A stretch of DNA of 64,000 bases from Protula sp. h YS-2021 (GCA_949752745.1 OX457026.1:78609256-78673255), one strand, 5' to 3'; positions 47,515-59,120 are shown, counted from the first letter of the stretch. A program made the numbers and translations. The notes: generated by a model from the letters alone, not told the origin.

Positions 47515-48975
47515 TTGTATGGGGCGGTGGAAATGCAAACAGCACCTGTGGTGGCTACTGTCACAGCAACGCATCGATCGCTATAAATTTGGCAACCCAA
47601 CCTGCCCCTTGCAAACGGTAAGGGGTAACACCAGCTCAACCACCGAACCACATTTTTTGGGAGCTCCCAGAGCTTGCCAAGCTTGCCAAAACAAAAAATC
47701 ATTAGCCTCCCCCCTACGGGCACATTCACATTTGGTTCGCGACACTGGCCAACTAAATTTTTGCAGGAACAGAAATTATCTGGCAGAGATGGTCGTGCGA
47801 TCTGCGTCGGATACTTTGATTGGTTGCTGCCTCTGCTTCGGAGTGGCAGCCTGCTTTTTCGTGCCCATGTTGTGCTTCTTATGTTGGGCTATCGACAGCG
47901 GTAGTGATTTCGGCCCCTTCCGTGGCGTAGCTGTCGGAGGGACGGCTGTGTGACGTTGCTTCGCTGAAGTGGTATGTGGCGTTAGAGCCTTAAGTATCAA
48001 TGCATCTTGAGATCTCACCCGTGCCGCTTCAATCACATTCTTAAGCAACTCCGGTGGAAATAAATAAGTCCGATTGCCGTCAATAGGTGGGAAACGAGGC
48101 TTCCTCGCATTTTCCGCCCTGATTTTTGAGTGCGGCAAGACCTGATCTACAAGCGGCGACCACAGTAGATAGGCGTTCAGATAGGCGTATGAGCAAGTCC
48201 GACGACGCAGCCACCACCAAATCAAATACCCGGTCAAACAGCACGTTGGTACCGGCGCTTCAAATGCTGCATCTAGAAAGGAAAGAGCCCGCATACTCTT
48301 CCTGGCAACTTCTTCCAGTAAGCGACAGTCACGCTCCGCCAACTGTACGCTTGAATCAGGGTTGACCTTCGGCAACCAGGGAGCCATATCCTTGGGGCGT
48401 GAGCGACTGAATGGGTAACACTGAGTCATTTGACAGATATGAAGCCGTCATCACGTGCAGGACCTTTGACGGCAGCAATCGTGACCAATGACGTGGTCGA
48501 GAATCTTGAAGAGACTGTAGTTCTTCCATTCTCGCTTGCAGAACGTTGGTAACATCGGACCTGTCCACAAGGATATGAAATCCTCGCGTGGTGGTGGTTG
48601 GGATAGAGCCGCAAAAACAGAGCTCGTCTTCTAACCTGCGGCTGCAAACTCGTTAGGTTGACAGAAGAATTATCAGCAATAAGTTTCAAAATATCTTTAA
48701 ATGAAAAGTCCGTTGCCGACAGATCCACAGTTTACGCCTCTTCCCATTAGTGGAAGGTCTAAACGACCTAAACGATCTAAACGACCTATATTCCTCCCGA
48801 GGCAATTCCTGGTAAGACACTGAATGCGATGCGTCCGCTGACGTAGCCTGAGTAAAAATAAGTGCAGCGGGCCGCGATGTGGTAGGCTTAATCGGTGACA
48901 CAGGCACAGTAACTGCTGTATATTGAGCGGCACGCGTCTGAGTCTGTTTCATGTCACTAGCCAACGGTGATTCGT
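47515..48975 (-). pseudogene. Truncated DIRS element, gag plus start of RT
   Basis: Minus strand. Gag remnants span about 48970-47776 in several frames; the best block is SSVQLAERDCRLLEEVARKS, then NRTYLFPPELLKNVIEAARV and SQDALIL, which parallels LFPPAEIERV and LSQDYAL in the full DIRS gag. The start of the RT ORF follows at about 47729-47600 (VGGRLMIFC, NVVRWLSWCYPLPFARGRLG), parallel to VVRWLKRGYSLPFKRDRNG. The element then breaks off at about 47515. Sequence divergence from the 16-24 kb element indicates another DIRS family. Confidence 0.75.
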
Positions 48976-49055
48976 CTTCTACGAGGAATTATCAGGTGAA
49001 GAGCCAGAAAAATACCCATAAACCGCCTGACGACGCACACTACGCGTACATATTT

Positions 49056-49625
49056 ACTCATAAAAATGAGTATTAAGAAATTAAATGCTCTAGTTTTAAT
49101 TTCGAAACTATCGCCTTGTAGACTAAGAAGCAATCACAATGGGGGACTCGAACTGGTGGAGGCAATTGAATACCCAATACATCCGAACTGATTGACACGC
49201 CATCTGCAAGACATTGAGTCGGGAAGGCAGAAATAAAAGAAACTAAATTCAATTTATCTTTTAATTTCAGCGGGTCTCATTGCCCATTCTACAACAAATA
49301 ACAATTTTGTACACGTAGAAGCCATCACTCGAATTGTAACCACCCACCTCTCCATCAACTTCGATCGTCTGGTAGAGTGAGTTGGGTATGGTTCGATCAC
49401 ATGACAGGAACGGAACCGACGCTGATTGGTCGGATAGTTGACAAGAATTGTAAACATAGCACCTGCCACCAGTTAAGGGTACCCATATGGTGCTATTTGT
49501 TACACAGAAATTTTTGTTATTATGGATTGTGATAACCAATGTGTAACACATTGGAAAACCTATAGTGATGGCTTCTAAGTCTACAAGATATTTCACTCAT
49601 AAAAATGAGTATTAAGAAATTAAAT
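49056..49625. repeat. 31-bp direct repeats flanking a 508-bp segment
   Basis: The motif beginning ACTCATAAAAATGAGTATTA (with ACTCAT/ATGAGT pairing) occurs at 49056-49086 and again at 49595-49625, identical by eye. The segment between them has a weak tRNA-like stretch on the minus strand (49215-49140, with AGTTCGAGTCC) but no gene. Confidence 0.55.
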
Positions 49626-49639
49626 ACGTCAGATTGGAA

Positions 49640-51090
49640 TGCTCAGTCATATCCTGAGTTATTGCAAAAATTTAGTTTGAAGCCCATCAAGTGAGGCAGG
49701 TTGCAAAAGCCGTTACATAATTTTCTCTAGAAGGCATTTACAGTGTCCTAGGCTTCCCCTAACACTTTGATTAATTTCTTTTTGAAAGATTTACACCAGA
49801 ACAAGGTTACGTGTCTAGATTCAACTGGGCCTTTATTGTGTCCGAAAAGAGGATTTTTAACCTTGATTCTCCTTCTGTCACAGCAAAAACTAAAATTCGG
49901 GTCAGGAAAACAAGTCCGCGGTAATCAGGCGTCGAAAGTATTGGCTGAGATGCGATCTTGTCCTGAACTGTCCTTTAGTCAGATAAGATAGTCCAACTCT
50001 GGAGCTGTGTTTATTTGTGTGAGAAGTTGCTGAGTTTAGTTAATTACTTTCTGCTTGGAAGACTATAGTTCTATTACGTAAATCAATTTATTTTAGTTCA
50101 TTTCTAGTGCTCAAGTGGCCCTAACTTTTTATTTGGCAGGGATCACGGCCATTCTAGTCGTCATGAGTTCATGTTTTGATGCTGTATTAACTGCCTGTTA
50201 TCCCATGTCGTTGGATGTACCATCCGTGGGAGGCTGGCAAGGGATAGTGTAAGCGTTTGACAAAGAGTTGCAGACAGCTGGCATTTGATGGTTATTCCCT
50301 TGTGTTGCTACTCACTGTTAAAGGTTGACACTTTAGGTAAGAGCCTCTTGAGATGGCTGTGCCTAGGAAATGTAAACGCTTGTTTCAGTTTATATTTGGG
50401 AAGAGGATCGTGTAAATGGCTTCAATTTGATTTATTTGTTTCTCTATACCGGTGTTCAATTTCGGTACTTTAGTACTAGAATTATTTTTTGCTTGGTGAA
50501 TTAACGGTCTTAAATGTTATTTTGTTGTTTTTTTATTCACGTAATTGTTTTATATCAGCATATGTTTAGTTCGCTAATCTCATGGAAAGATTAAAAACCT
50601 TTCTACATCTGGCGTGTTTTTTCGGGTTTTACCCCAACACCAGTCTTTAGTCCCATTTCAGGTAGAGATAAGCGAACGAACGCTTTTGTAAAGTAAAACT
50701 GTCGTGGTGTTTCGTAAAACGTTTTATTTTTTTATGAGTAAATGCGTAATCAGCGATCTCACCCTTTAAACCGCTCTCTCCTGCCTTTAATCCAATCCCA
50801 CTTTAAACCACAGGATCTGGTTTATCGGGATAAAAAGAAATGTGGTCAAGTCACTAACATATGTATTTCCGGTCTATTGGCCTCCAACAGAGCAAAATAA
50901 GGAAAGTTTGCAGTCTCGTTTACATACCACACATGCACTAAAGAAAAGTTCTACTGATATTTATACATTGTTTTACCGTCTATAGAGAAATGTCGGCTAA
51001 TAGTGAAGAAAGTTTACTACGCTTTTGCTCTTAAAAAACATTTTACGAAATCAAGCAAGTTTGCTTCAAGACGTCTCGGGCTGAATAATT
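49640..51090 (+). pseudogene. DIRS relic: recombinase C-terminus to right end
   Basis: At 49683-49860 the plus strand retains AHQVRQVAKAVT and, in shifted frames, FERFTPEQG and the terminal WAFIVSEK, matching KAHQVRQVANSL, LKDFSQDE and GPFVASET of the intact recombinase. An ICR-like block follows at 50645-50770 (AGTCCCATTT, GGTAGAGATAAGCGAACGAA, GTAAAACTGTCG, TTTCGTAAAACG), then ACGTCTCGGGC near 51071 like the intact ITR. Many stops; dead. Confidence 0.7.
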
Positions 51091-51099
51091 TTCCGTCAG

Positions 51100-52267
51100 A
51101 ACGAGTGCAGGTGTGGATTTCGTCATCAATATCCATAAAGGTGTAACTGAAAAGCGTATCTGCTCCGACGCATCCTTGCTTTTAATTTTTTTTCTTTTTT
51201 GTTTGAAGATAAAATAATGATAAACATGTGTATTGTTTTTCTCATTTCATTTATTTATTTCCAAAAATCCATATGATAATGGACACAAAGGATACAATAA
51301 ATCAAACAATTAGGTATAAGGATATAACTAAAAGTAATTTGATATAATAATGAGCTGTAGCAAACAATGGTGTTAATTTTATCAATTAAAGATGGACATT
51401 ATGATTGACATAAATTTACTTAATCTGCCCAATTTAGCAACGCTGTTAGTTTCGAAAATGCCACAAACAAGTAGCATATTAGTGTTTCTGAACCGACTTT
51501 TTCCAAGCAGTTCCGAGTCGAAGAAGGAACATTCGAATAGTAAGTGCCACCCATCCCCAGAATATGCCCCTATCGCAAAGAGAGCATATTTTGGCATCAA
51601 CATCCATACTGTCTGAAAACAAAACCAAATTGAAAACTTGGTTTTGTTTGTTTACATTATTCCAAAACAGGAAGTAAAAAATAACATCTTCTGCTTTAAT
51701 GCACTTCATTTCTTCATGTAGTTGGTTGCTGGAACGTACTGATATCCTTCTTATGTCTTATGTCAATTTAAGCTGCTGGGTAGATTTTAAAACGGATAGG
51801 TGGGGTTTCTGCGTATTTCATTACCAAAATGAGCGATAATGGGAGTTTATCAATCATAGTACAGCAGCTGGGTATCGCGAGTCTCTTCCTGTCTTTCTGT
51901 TCCAGCAAGTCATATCAGTCAAATAAAGTAAAAGCTCGCATGTGCTTTTCCGGAGCCTGATTGAAAGATCTCTTCCAAAGAAAATCTCTTTAAGAAATGG
52001 TATAAGCAGATTCAACGTTTGGTTTACGAGTACGCGTACGAAAAAAAAACAAAAACAACAAACAAACGAAAAAACAAACAAACAAAAAAAAAAAAACATA
52101 AAAACATTCAGCACTGCAGTTTTTGGTGGATAGCGTAGAAGCAGAGAAACTTACAAATCAATGGACAAATACATCGAAATTACTTTGAAATAGGTATAGA
52201 GCTGTTTCTGTGTTAGAAAACCATTTTCATAATATCATAAATAAATTTGCCCACATTCTAATAACCA
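51100..52267. other. Gene-free DNA, possible LINE C-terminus relic
   Basis: A minus-strand frame at 51603-51382 reads DGWHLLFECSFFDSELLGKS and then IFETNSVAKLGRLSKFMSII. This resembles the zinc-knuckle-like C-terminus of some LINE polyproteins; weak. An A/C-rich low-complexity stretch lies at 52040-52100. Confidence 0.3.
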
Positions 52268-52743
52268 CTAACCTAGGTCTTTCGCCAGTGTTCATGTAAG
52301 TTCGCCATTCCAGAAAACAACATTTATCCCGAAAATTTCATTTTTGTCTCGCCAATTGTCACCCGAGAGGTGGTCTAAATAAAATAATACCCCTTTAAAT
52401 GGTAGGACTACTCGTACCTAAACTAGTTCATGTTCAGCATTTTGATATACTTTTTCTTTTAATCTTAGTTGATTTTGTAGTTATCTAATAAATTAATTCG
52501 CAAAATTCTTAGATTTCGGGATGACAAAATAATATGGCAGATTAAAGTTGTCCAAAAATATTTTGCCCGGAAATATTTAATTTCCTTGTGACTCAGCACA
52601 AACACTACAGTTTGCTTTGTAATTCTCTGGAAACATGTCTAAAATTCTACACTTTCAGCATTCCAAAGGGGAACTGCATTACACCGAAAACAACAAAGTA
52701 ATCTTTGGAAAAACACCCAAAAGTGGCGAACTGTCGTAGGTTA
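52268..52743. mobile_element. Degenerate MITE with TTCGCCA ends
   Basis: The left is ACTAACCTAGGTCTTTCGCC. The right is GGCGAACTGTCGTAGGTTAC. The imperfect inverted repeats share AACCTA(G/C)G and TTCGCCA. TTCGCCA also recurs just inside the left end. No ORF. Confidence 0.5.
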
Positions 52744-52936
52744 CTGGTACGTTTTTACCCTTATCGATACGTTATATAAGAGAAAATAGGTTAGGGTTTC
52801 TACAGTTCAAGGGCCAAAAGTGTGAAGATTTAAAGTTTACAGCATCGGCATAAGATTACCATGTCGTTGACTTCTGATGCGGAAAGCCTTCTAAATAGTT
52901 GTATTTTGCTCTGCTTACAAATACATATAATTGTTA

Positions 52937-53297
52937 CAGGGTATAAAGTTCATGGGGTCTCGGGGACCCGTGATAATCGGCTCGGGACCCCTGGAATTTA
53001 ACCCTGGGGTCCCGCGGGACTCCAGAAAAAACACGGTGTTCTCCTGCAACTGTTCAGTATCACTGCTAAGATCGAAAATGATTGATTTATTCATTGTTTA
53101 ATGTAGCATCATTCAGTGTTTCTTTTTTGTTGTTAGAAGTAGTAGTTTTGTGACTTGCATGATATCGCTAATCGCGTTTGTTTTTTTTTGTTGCAATAAA
53201 ATTGATTTATAGAATTTAACTTTTTGTATTGCCCGAAAGCAATTCAGAGGTTCTGGTCCCGCGAGACCCCGAGCTGAAAAGTAAACTTTTTGCCCTG
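52937..53297. mobile_element. 361-bp MITE, CAGGG ends, TGTTA duplication
   Basis: It begins CAGGGTATAAAGTT and ends AACTTTTTGCCCTG. TGTTA lies immediately on both sides (52932-52936 and 53298-53302). The subterminal parts contain GGGGTCTCGGGGACCC and GGTCCCGCGAGACCCC. The interior is AT-rich. Superfamily unclear, because CAGGG ends suggest hAT, which makes 8-bp duplications. Confidence 0.75.
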
Positions 53298-53929
53298 TGT
53301 TAATTGAAGAAGTTTAAGTTATATCCAATTTGCTGCATTATTTTTGCTTGTTTACCGCCAAGTCAGGATATCAAATATTTTGAAATCTGAGTATCCAGTT
53401 AAAATCCTTGTTTGCGTAGAGAATATTCCACACGTGTTTTAGGACTAAGATTATGTACCTTTTGGGGATTTTCACATTTGTTCCCTATTATATACCTTTT
53501 GTGAACACCAAGTCATTTATTGTTTAAAGTGGATAACAAAGGGTTTAAAAATGTATACGTAAAAAAGAGAAACTACATGTGCGATTGTACAAAACAGAAC
53601 TGTAGACAATGAACGTAAATATAGAACTTACAGGAATAAACCAACTTGTATTAAACGTTTTGCCGAGAAGCTGTACTACAGTCATACGTTAGAAAAAAAC
53701 ATATCCAATATTAAACAAACGTGGCGTATATTAAAGGAAGCAATTAATAAGGAAAAATCAGGTTCTTCCTTACCGGATAAATTTACAGACGCCAAGGGCT
53801 GTAATGTAGCATATCGTAAAGAAGTTGATAACAATTCTTTCTTGGTTGATATCGGACCCAAATTAGTTGAAAATATTGAATCTGTGAAGTTTGTGAAAAC
53901 TTGACGATTATAAAGCAGATTATTGAGTT

Positions 53930-54050
53930 TATTAGGCCCAAACCCTTCGGATTGGGGCCTATAGGTTTGGGATGTCCGTCCGTCTGTCCGTCATCGCTTT
54001 ACACCCCTGTGAATTTGGGGGGGGGGGGGGGGGTTGGGGCCTGCTTGTGT
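53930..54050 (+). repeat. Stem-loop-headed repeat inserted in LINE
   Basis: The head hairpin CCAAACCCTTCGGATTGGGG is followed by CTATAGG and the GTCCGTCCGTCTGTCCGTC run (53973-53991), then a G homopolymer. It breaks the LINE reading frame between VENI and the FPEQMK block. Confidence 0.6.
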
Positions 54051-54969
54051 TTCACAAATACTTACTTGTTGCTAAACCTTTTGTATATATTTGTAATCTT
54101 TCGTTTACTAGTGGGCTGTTTCCAGAGCAAATGAAAATTGCTAAAGTAGTGTCTTTGCTTAAGTCTGGTGACAAAGAATCGTTTAATAATAACCGGCCTG
54201 GATCACTTTTGCCCTAGTTTTCTAAGGTCCTTGCAAAATTATTTTATGTCAGATTAAACAAATTTATAAATGTAATTAATTTATTAACAGAATGTCAGTA
54301 CGGTTTTAGAACTAATAGAGCTTTAGTCGAATTGTTAGAAAAAAATACAAATTCTTTAGATAATAGACTGTCAACTGTTGCTGTTTTCATCGACCGAAAA
54401 CAGCGTTCGACGCGATCAATCACAAATTACTGTTAAAAAAACTTGAACATTATGGCATTAGGGGTGTAGCATTAAACTGGATAAGCAGTTACTTGTACAA
54501 TCGTCTTCAATATGCAAAATGTGTACCTGAGTGAACGTCTTACGAAGTCCAACGCATCATTGTTTAAAAAGTGTAGGAACTTGAGGAAAGCCGGCGTGGT
54601 TCAAATAGCCTTCACTAGGAATAGCAGGATCTTTGCAAAGACAAAGGGTCGCACCCCAGGAGAATCGAAAGTTATATTGATCCAGGATGAAAGTGACATC
54701 GCTCGTCACGGCCTCAAAGAAAATAATGGAAATTAGAATTCTTTTTTGTATACATGTATCGTTAACTCGTTTTTTTAAACACGAAGGTTGATGACCTGTG
54801 CTTTCCAGTTTATCTTGTTTATTTAACCCCATTTTGCTTTATTGTTTATGCCCTGATAATGTCCTGCTACACAACGGCTCTTTTGACAGAAGTTGACCAA
54901 ACTTACGGAAAAGCTATGTACAGAGTATTCATGTAAAGTCATATCAATGTCCATCGTTCTTGTACCATT

Positions 54970-55389
54970 ATGAGTATTGATTACATGTGTACTAAATGTA
55001 AGAAAAATGTATTAACCGACGCAATCGAATGCTCCCTCTGTAATAAATGGACGAATAGATTGTGTGCGAGGCTTTCTAAAAGAGCTCTTATAGCATTTGG
55101 TTACAGTAGTGACCATTGGTATTGTCCAGATTGCTCAGTTCTATTTCCATTTCACTGCTTATCAGACGATGATTTTCTTTATGTAGACCTTTTCTCAGAG
55201 GTGTCAAGTAATATATATGAAAGTTACAGCAAGTTTTACAGAAAAGATGTTAAGAGATTTGATTATACTGAATTTAATGGATATGAACACGGAAGTAATT
55301 TAGATCCTCATAATAATTTCTTTAATGACATTTCTCACGATTGTAAATATTACAGCAGTGATTGTTATATTAAAACATCTCTACTATAA
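54970..55389 (+). pseudogene. PHD-like N-terminal part of LINE ORF2
   Basis: Cysteine pairs CTKC, CSLC and CPDC with an aromatic NKW resemble the PHD-type zinc finger found at the start of several CR1-like ORF2 or ORF1 proteins. A stop and a frameshift separate it from the endonuclease at 55398, so it is not functional as it stands. Confidence 0.55.
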
Positions 55390-55397
55390 AAGTATTT

Positions 55398-55955
55398 ATG
55401 TTAATTCATTTCAATTGCCGAAGTATTCGAACTTCATTTGAAGAGCTAAAAGATTATCTTCTGGAACTTAAAACGGTTTTTGATGTGGTAGCCATCAGTG
55501 AAACTTGGTTGCAGTCTTCCGACAATATGGAAATGTATCAATTAGAAAATTATAATGCAGCTTATAATCATCGTAAACATAGTATAGGTGGTGGTGTTAT
55601 GCTTTACATCAACAAAGCTTATCAATTTAAGATTTTGGAAAGTATGTCACCTGTGATCGAAAATTTGATGGAGTGTATCAGTGTTGAAATTGAATCTAAC
55701 GTCAGCAAAAGTAAGGTTATCCCGTGTGTATATCGCACTCCCAGCAGTGGTATTGAAGAGTTTACTGACAGTATTAGCCGGATATTATGTTATGTAAAAA
55801 ACAAGAATTTTTTTCTATGTGGCGACTTTAATATTGACCTTAGTAAATCTCACAGTCATTCTCCAACTAAACATTTCATAGATGTAATACAAAGTTATGG
55901 TATGGCTCCACTAATAAGTAGGCAACTCGTGCCACCCTGTATAGTGCAACACTGA
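55398..55955 (+). pseudogene. LINE apurinic endonuclease-type domain
   Basis: The exonuclease-endonuclease-phosphatase fold motifs LIHFNCRSI, VAISETWL, GGGVMLYI and LCGDFNIDL are present in order. In LINEs this domain nicks the target DNA. The frame is lost near 55920, and the RT that should follow has been deleted. Confidence 0.75.
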
Positions 55956-57390
55956 TCGATAACATTTTTACAAATACTTTATCTGATACGGTAAATGGTA
56001 TTCTTCTCACCGAAGAACCAAGAACCAAATTAAAATCAAAAGGTGTGAGCATATATGGTGTTACGTTATTTGAAAATATTCCTAATGAAATCAATAATGT
56101 TTCTAGTGTTGGTTCATTTAAACGTCGATTGAAAGCTTATTATGTGCAACAATACTGATAATCTTCCTTTATCTTATTGATCATATTAGCGTCTTTTTTT
56201 CTTTGCTAATACACGTTAATTTGATCCATTGTATCATATTTAATTGTCTTTTGTGAGTCTGTATATATATGTATATATATTCATACATATATTGTAAATT
56301 GGCGAATCAACTTCCATAAGTCCTCAGGGACTTCTTCGCTTCGCCTGTTCCTTATTCGTGTTTTCATTTATTTTGTTGTTTACCTTAATGTATTTTTCTT
56401 TCTTAAAGGAATAAAACGTTATCTATCTATCAAAATTCAAAGATGCAGAATCCGAAAAACTTCTGGTTAAATGTGGAGTACCCCAGGGCTCTATATTGGG
56501 TTCTCTTTTATTTATACTTTATATTAATGACACGTGTAATGTTTCAAAAATGTTGATATTTATTTTCTTTGCAAACGATACAAATTTGTTTTTCTCTGGT
56601 CGTGATATTGCTGTTTTGTGTAGCAAAATAAATGGTGAACTTGAAAAATTAAATATTTGTTTTAAAGTTAACAAACTGTCACTTAATGTCAAAAAGTCCA
56701 ATTATATTATTTTTTCAAATACTAGTGTAAGTGTTACAACAAGTCCTGAGATTAGCGGTTGTCGTATTGAACGAGTATCTGTAACAAAATTTCTCGGGGT
56801 ATTAATTGAAAGTAAACTTACGTGGCGAGATCATGTATCATTTATCAGTCAAAAGTTATCGAAATGTTCCATAATTTACAAGGCCAGTGACATTTTAAAC
56901 TTAAGCGCTCTTCGTTCTTTATATTGTACTCTTTTCTTGCCTTATATCACATACTGTTGCGAAATTTGGGCAGTTGAAAGTAAATGTATCACGAATTCAA
57001 TTGTTAAATTGCAAAAGAAAATAGTCAGAATAATCTGTAAAGTTAGTGAATATGCTGATACAAACGATCTGTTCTACAAGTTACGAATGATCAAATTTTT
57101 TGATTTGGTAGACTTAGAAATATTAATTATAATGTACAAAGCCTACAGAGTCGCTCGTCCCTTCAAATATCCAAGTATGTTTTTATAGCAAAAGTTTCAA
57201 ATTCGATACTCGTGGGAAAAATCAGTTCAAAACTCCATATGCACGTACAGCAATAAAATCTAGATGTATAAGTGTCTATGGTGTAAAATTGTTCAAAGGA
57301 ATTCCTTATCACATCGGAAATGCTTCTAATCTAAATTCTTTTAAAATGATATACAAACGATTCGTGTTTGATAAATATCTGAATTTATAA

Positions 57391-57611
57391 ATTTTGGTTC
57401 ATTCTGAAATAGGGTGTCCTAAACCACTTTTTTTCTTATTTGTTTCGACTGGTGGTCAACATTCACTAGGTAAACTTAAGATCCTCTGTTTGCTGAGTTA
57501 CTTAATGTAAGTTGAGCAGGCAGATCAGGTCTACAAATTTTTAAAAAACTTTTTCGATTCACCTTTTCTTCATGCTGTTATTATCAGAATCTTGCAGTGT
57601 TGATTTGTATG
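57391..57611. other. Flank of LINE, nothing recognised
   Basis: Short AT-rich sequence between the LINE end and the next TIR element. No feature visible. Confidence 0.4.
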
Positions 57612-59022
57612 GTCGCTGGTTCACTTAGCGGCTTTGCAAAGCCGCTGGTTTTAGAGCTCGACAGTTTGACAATTCCCCTGAAATGATGAAGTAGAAAAAG
57701 CAAAGGGAATATTTCTCTTATTGTTGCTGGAATTATAGAATTAGACGCTAGTTTTAAAAGCACAAATAAAGGATTTTCTTTTCAAAATCTTTTCAAAATC
57801 GTTTTTTAGTTCGTCAGTGAATCGTCTTTCGTTATCTGTATCCATTTTTCTTAATTTTGAGAGTGTTCATTCATATCAACTTCTTAATTTTTTGTCCCCT
57901 ATTTAGCCAATTTTTTGGCGGATCGCTTAAAAAAAAAGAATTTTTAAAGAGAGGCCTACCAAGAGAACATTCGTGTAAAATTTGAGAGGAGACTGATCAA
58001 AACTGAAAGAGAAGATTTTAAGTTAAAGTTTACACACGTACATATGTACATACAGACGACGGATGCCCTTCTATTGATGGGATAAGACGAGCCCGACATA
58101 GTCGGCTGGCCTAAAAAACGGTTATGGTGTTTTTATGCGCGCACCACAGGCGCGCGTAAAACAATCAAACTTTTAAGCCAAAATCACTAAAATGAAAATT
58201 TCAATTTCTTATACACCTTGAAAACAAAAACAAAAAAAAAGGGACGCACGCCAAAAATAGAATGTTTTGGCCGATTTTGCGGGGAAAAAAAGGACAGAGC
58301 CAAAAAAAAAAGAAATTATCTTTTTTAAGGGACGGTCTGACAGCCCTGGAAAGTGCAATTTTCCGTTATTCGGAGTTGAAAAGATGTATTTACTCTGTTC
58401 GGAGTCGGAGATTCTTGGCAAAACAAAACCTAATGAAATGATGGTTTCCTTAAAAGAGCAATAAGACCAAAGAACAGACCTATTTTTGTGAAGAGTTTTT
58501 TTTGCAAACTTACTGGAACAACAAAATTGCAATTACCGTTTTTCGTGATAAATCTGTAAGTGAAATCGCCGATTTATACGATTTATACAAAAGATCAAAT
58601 ACTTATTTCATGTCATGCAATTCATGTCAGGCAACCCTGGCTTTAATTGACTTTTAAATTACATGAACTGTCTCTTAAAAGAATGAACAATTAAATACAT
58701 TTACAAACATTTTCTAATCTTGTCGAAATAACCATAAAATGGTGTGTGAATGACATGTATTAATAAGTGTCATCTATTAAAGTAACCATAAAATGGTGTG
58801 TGAATGACATGTATTAATATGTGTCATCTATTAAAAGAATGAATAATTTCTCTCATACTTTCATTTATAATTAATCTTGGTGAAACGACCAAAAATTGTG
58901 TGTAAATAGCCTATTTCATAGGCATATTCTTATGCCCTTTCTACTTTAGCATTTCCGCGGAATTGTCAATTTTCTAGCTCTAAAACCAGCGGCTTTGTAA
59001 AGCCGCTAAGTGAACCAGCGAC
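57612..59022. mobile_element. TIR element with AGCGGCTTT palindromic ends
   Basis: Arms of about 65 bp: the left begins GTCGCTGGTTCACTTAGCGG and continues through the palindrome AGCGGCTTTGCAAAGCCGCT to GACAATTCC. The right is the inverse (GGAATTGTCAATTTTCTAGC to TGAACCAGCGAC). The arms are about 90% alike by eye. The 1.3-kb interior has no ORF but holds a minus-strand stem-loop-headed repeat (58110-58020) and a 57-bp tandem duplication (58731-58845). Confidence 0.8.
58020..58110 (-). repeat. Stem-loop-headed repeat fragment
   Basis: Minus strand: hairpin CCAGCCGACTATGTCGGGCT, then CGTCTTATCCC, then GTATGTACATATGTACGTG. Same layout as 26641-26735, on the other strand. Confidence 0.55.
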
Positions 59023-59120
59023 TTTACAGAGCCGCTGAAAATTTCAGCGGCTTTGTAAAATCGCTGATTTGACAGATCCGTTGTAACATATATATATATA
59101 TATATAATATACATATATTA

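Larger units (their letters stand above)
54521..56430 (+). mobile_element. Internally deleted LINE inserted in a related LINE
   Basis: It is flanked by CAAAAT on both sides (54515-54520 and 56431-56436) and ends in ATCTATCTAT after an AATAAA. Contents: the tail of ORF1 (54521-54736, LTKSNASLFKKCRNLRKAG), then a PHD-like zinc region (54970-55389, CTKCKKNVL, CSLCNKW, WYCPDC). Next is the endonuclease domain (55398-55955, HFNCRSIRTSF, AISETWLQ, FFLCGDFNIDL), ending in LIDNIFTNTLSDTVNGILL. The sequence then jumps straight to the extreme C-terminus of ORF2 (SKGVSIYGVTLFENIPNEI, FKRRLKAYYV, stop near 56157). The whole RT core is missing. Confidence 0.85.
53530..57390 (+). pseudogene. CR1-like LINE, degenerate and interrupted
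   Basis: Reverse-transcriptase part of ORF2 in several frames. 53650-53900 gives NIKQTWRILKEAI and DIGPKLVENI. 54112-54520 gives FPEQMKIAKVVSLLKSGD, ECQYGFRTNRA and [20 protein letters not shown]. After an inserted element the frame resumes at 56437 (CGVPQGSILGSLLFILYIND, FFANDTNLFF, TKFLGVLIESKLTWRDH) and ends with CISVYGVKLFKGIP and a stop at about 57390. The catalytic FADD is changed to FAND. Another repeat (53930-54050) and several frameshifts also interrupt it. Confidence 0.85.
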
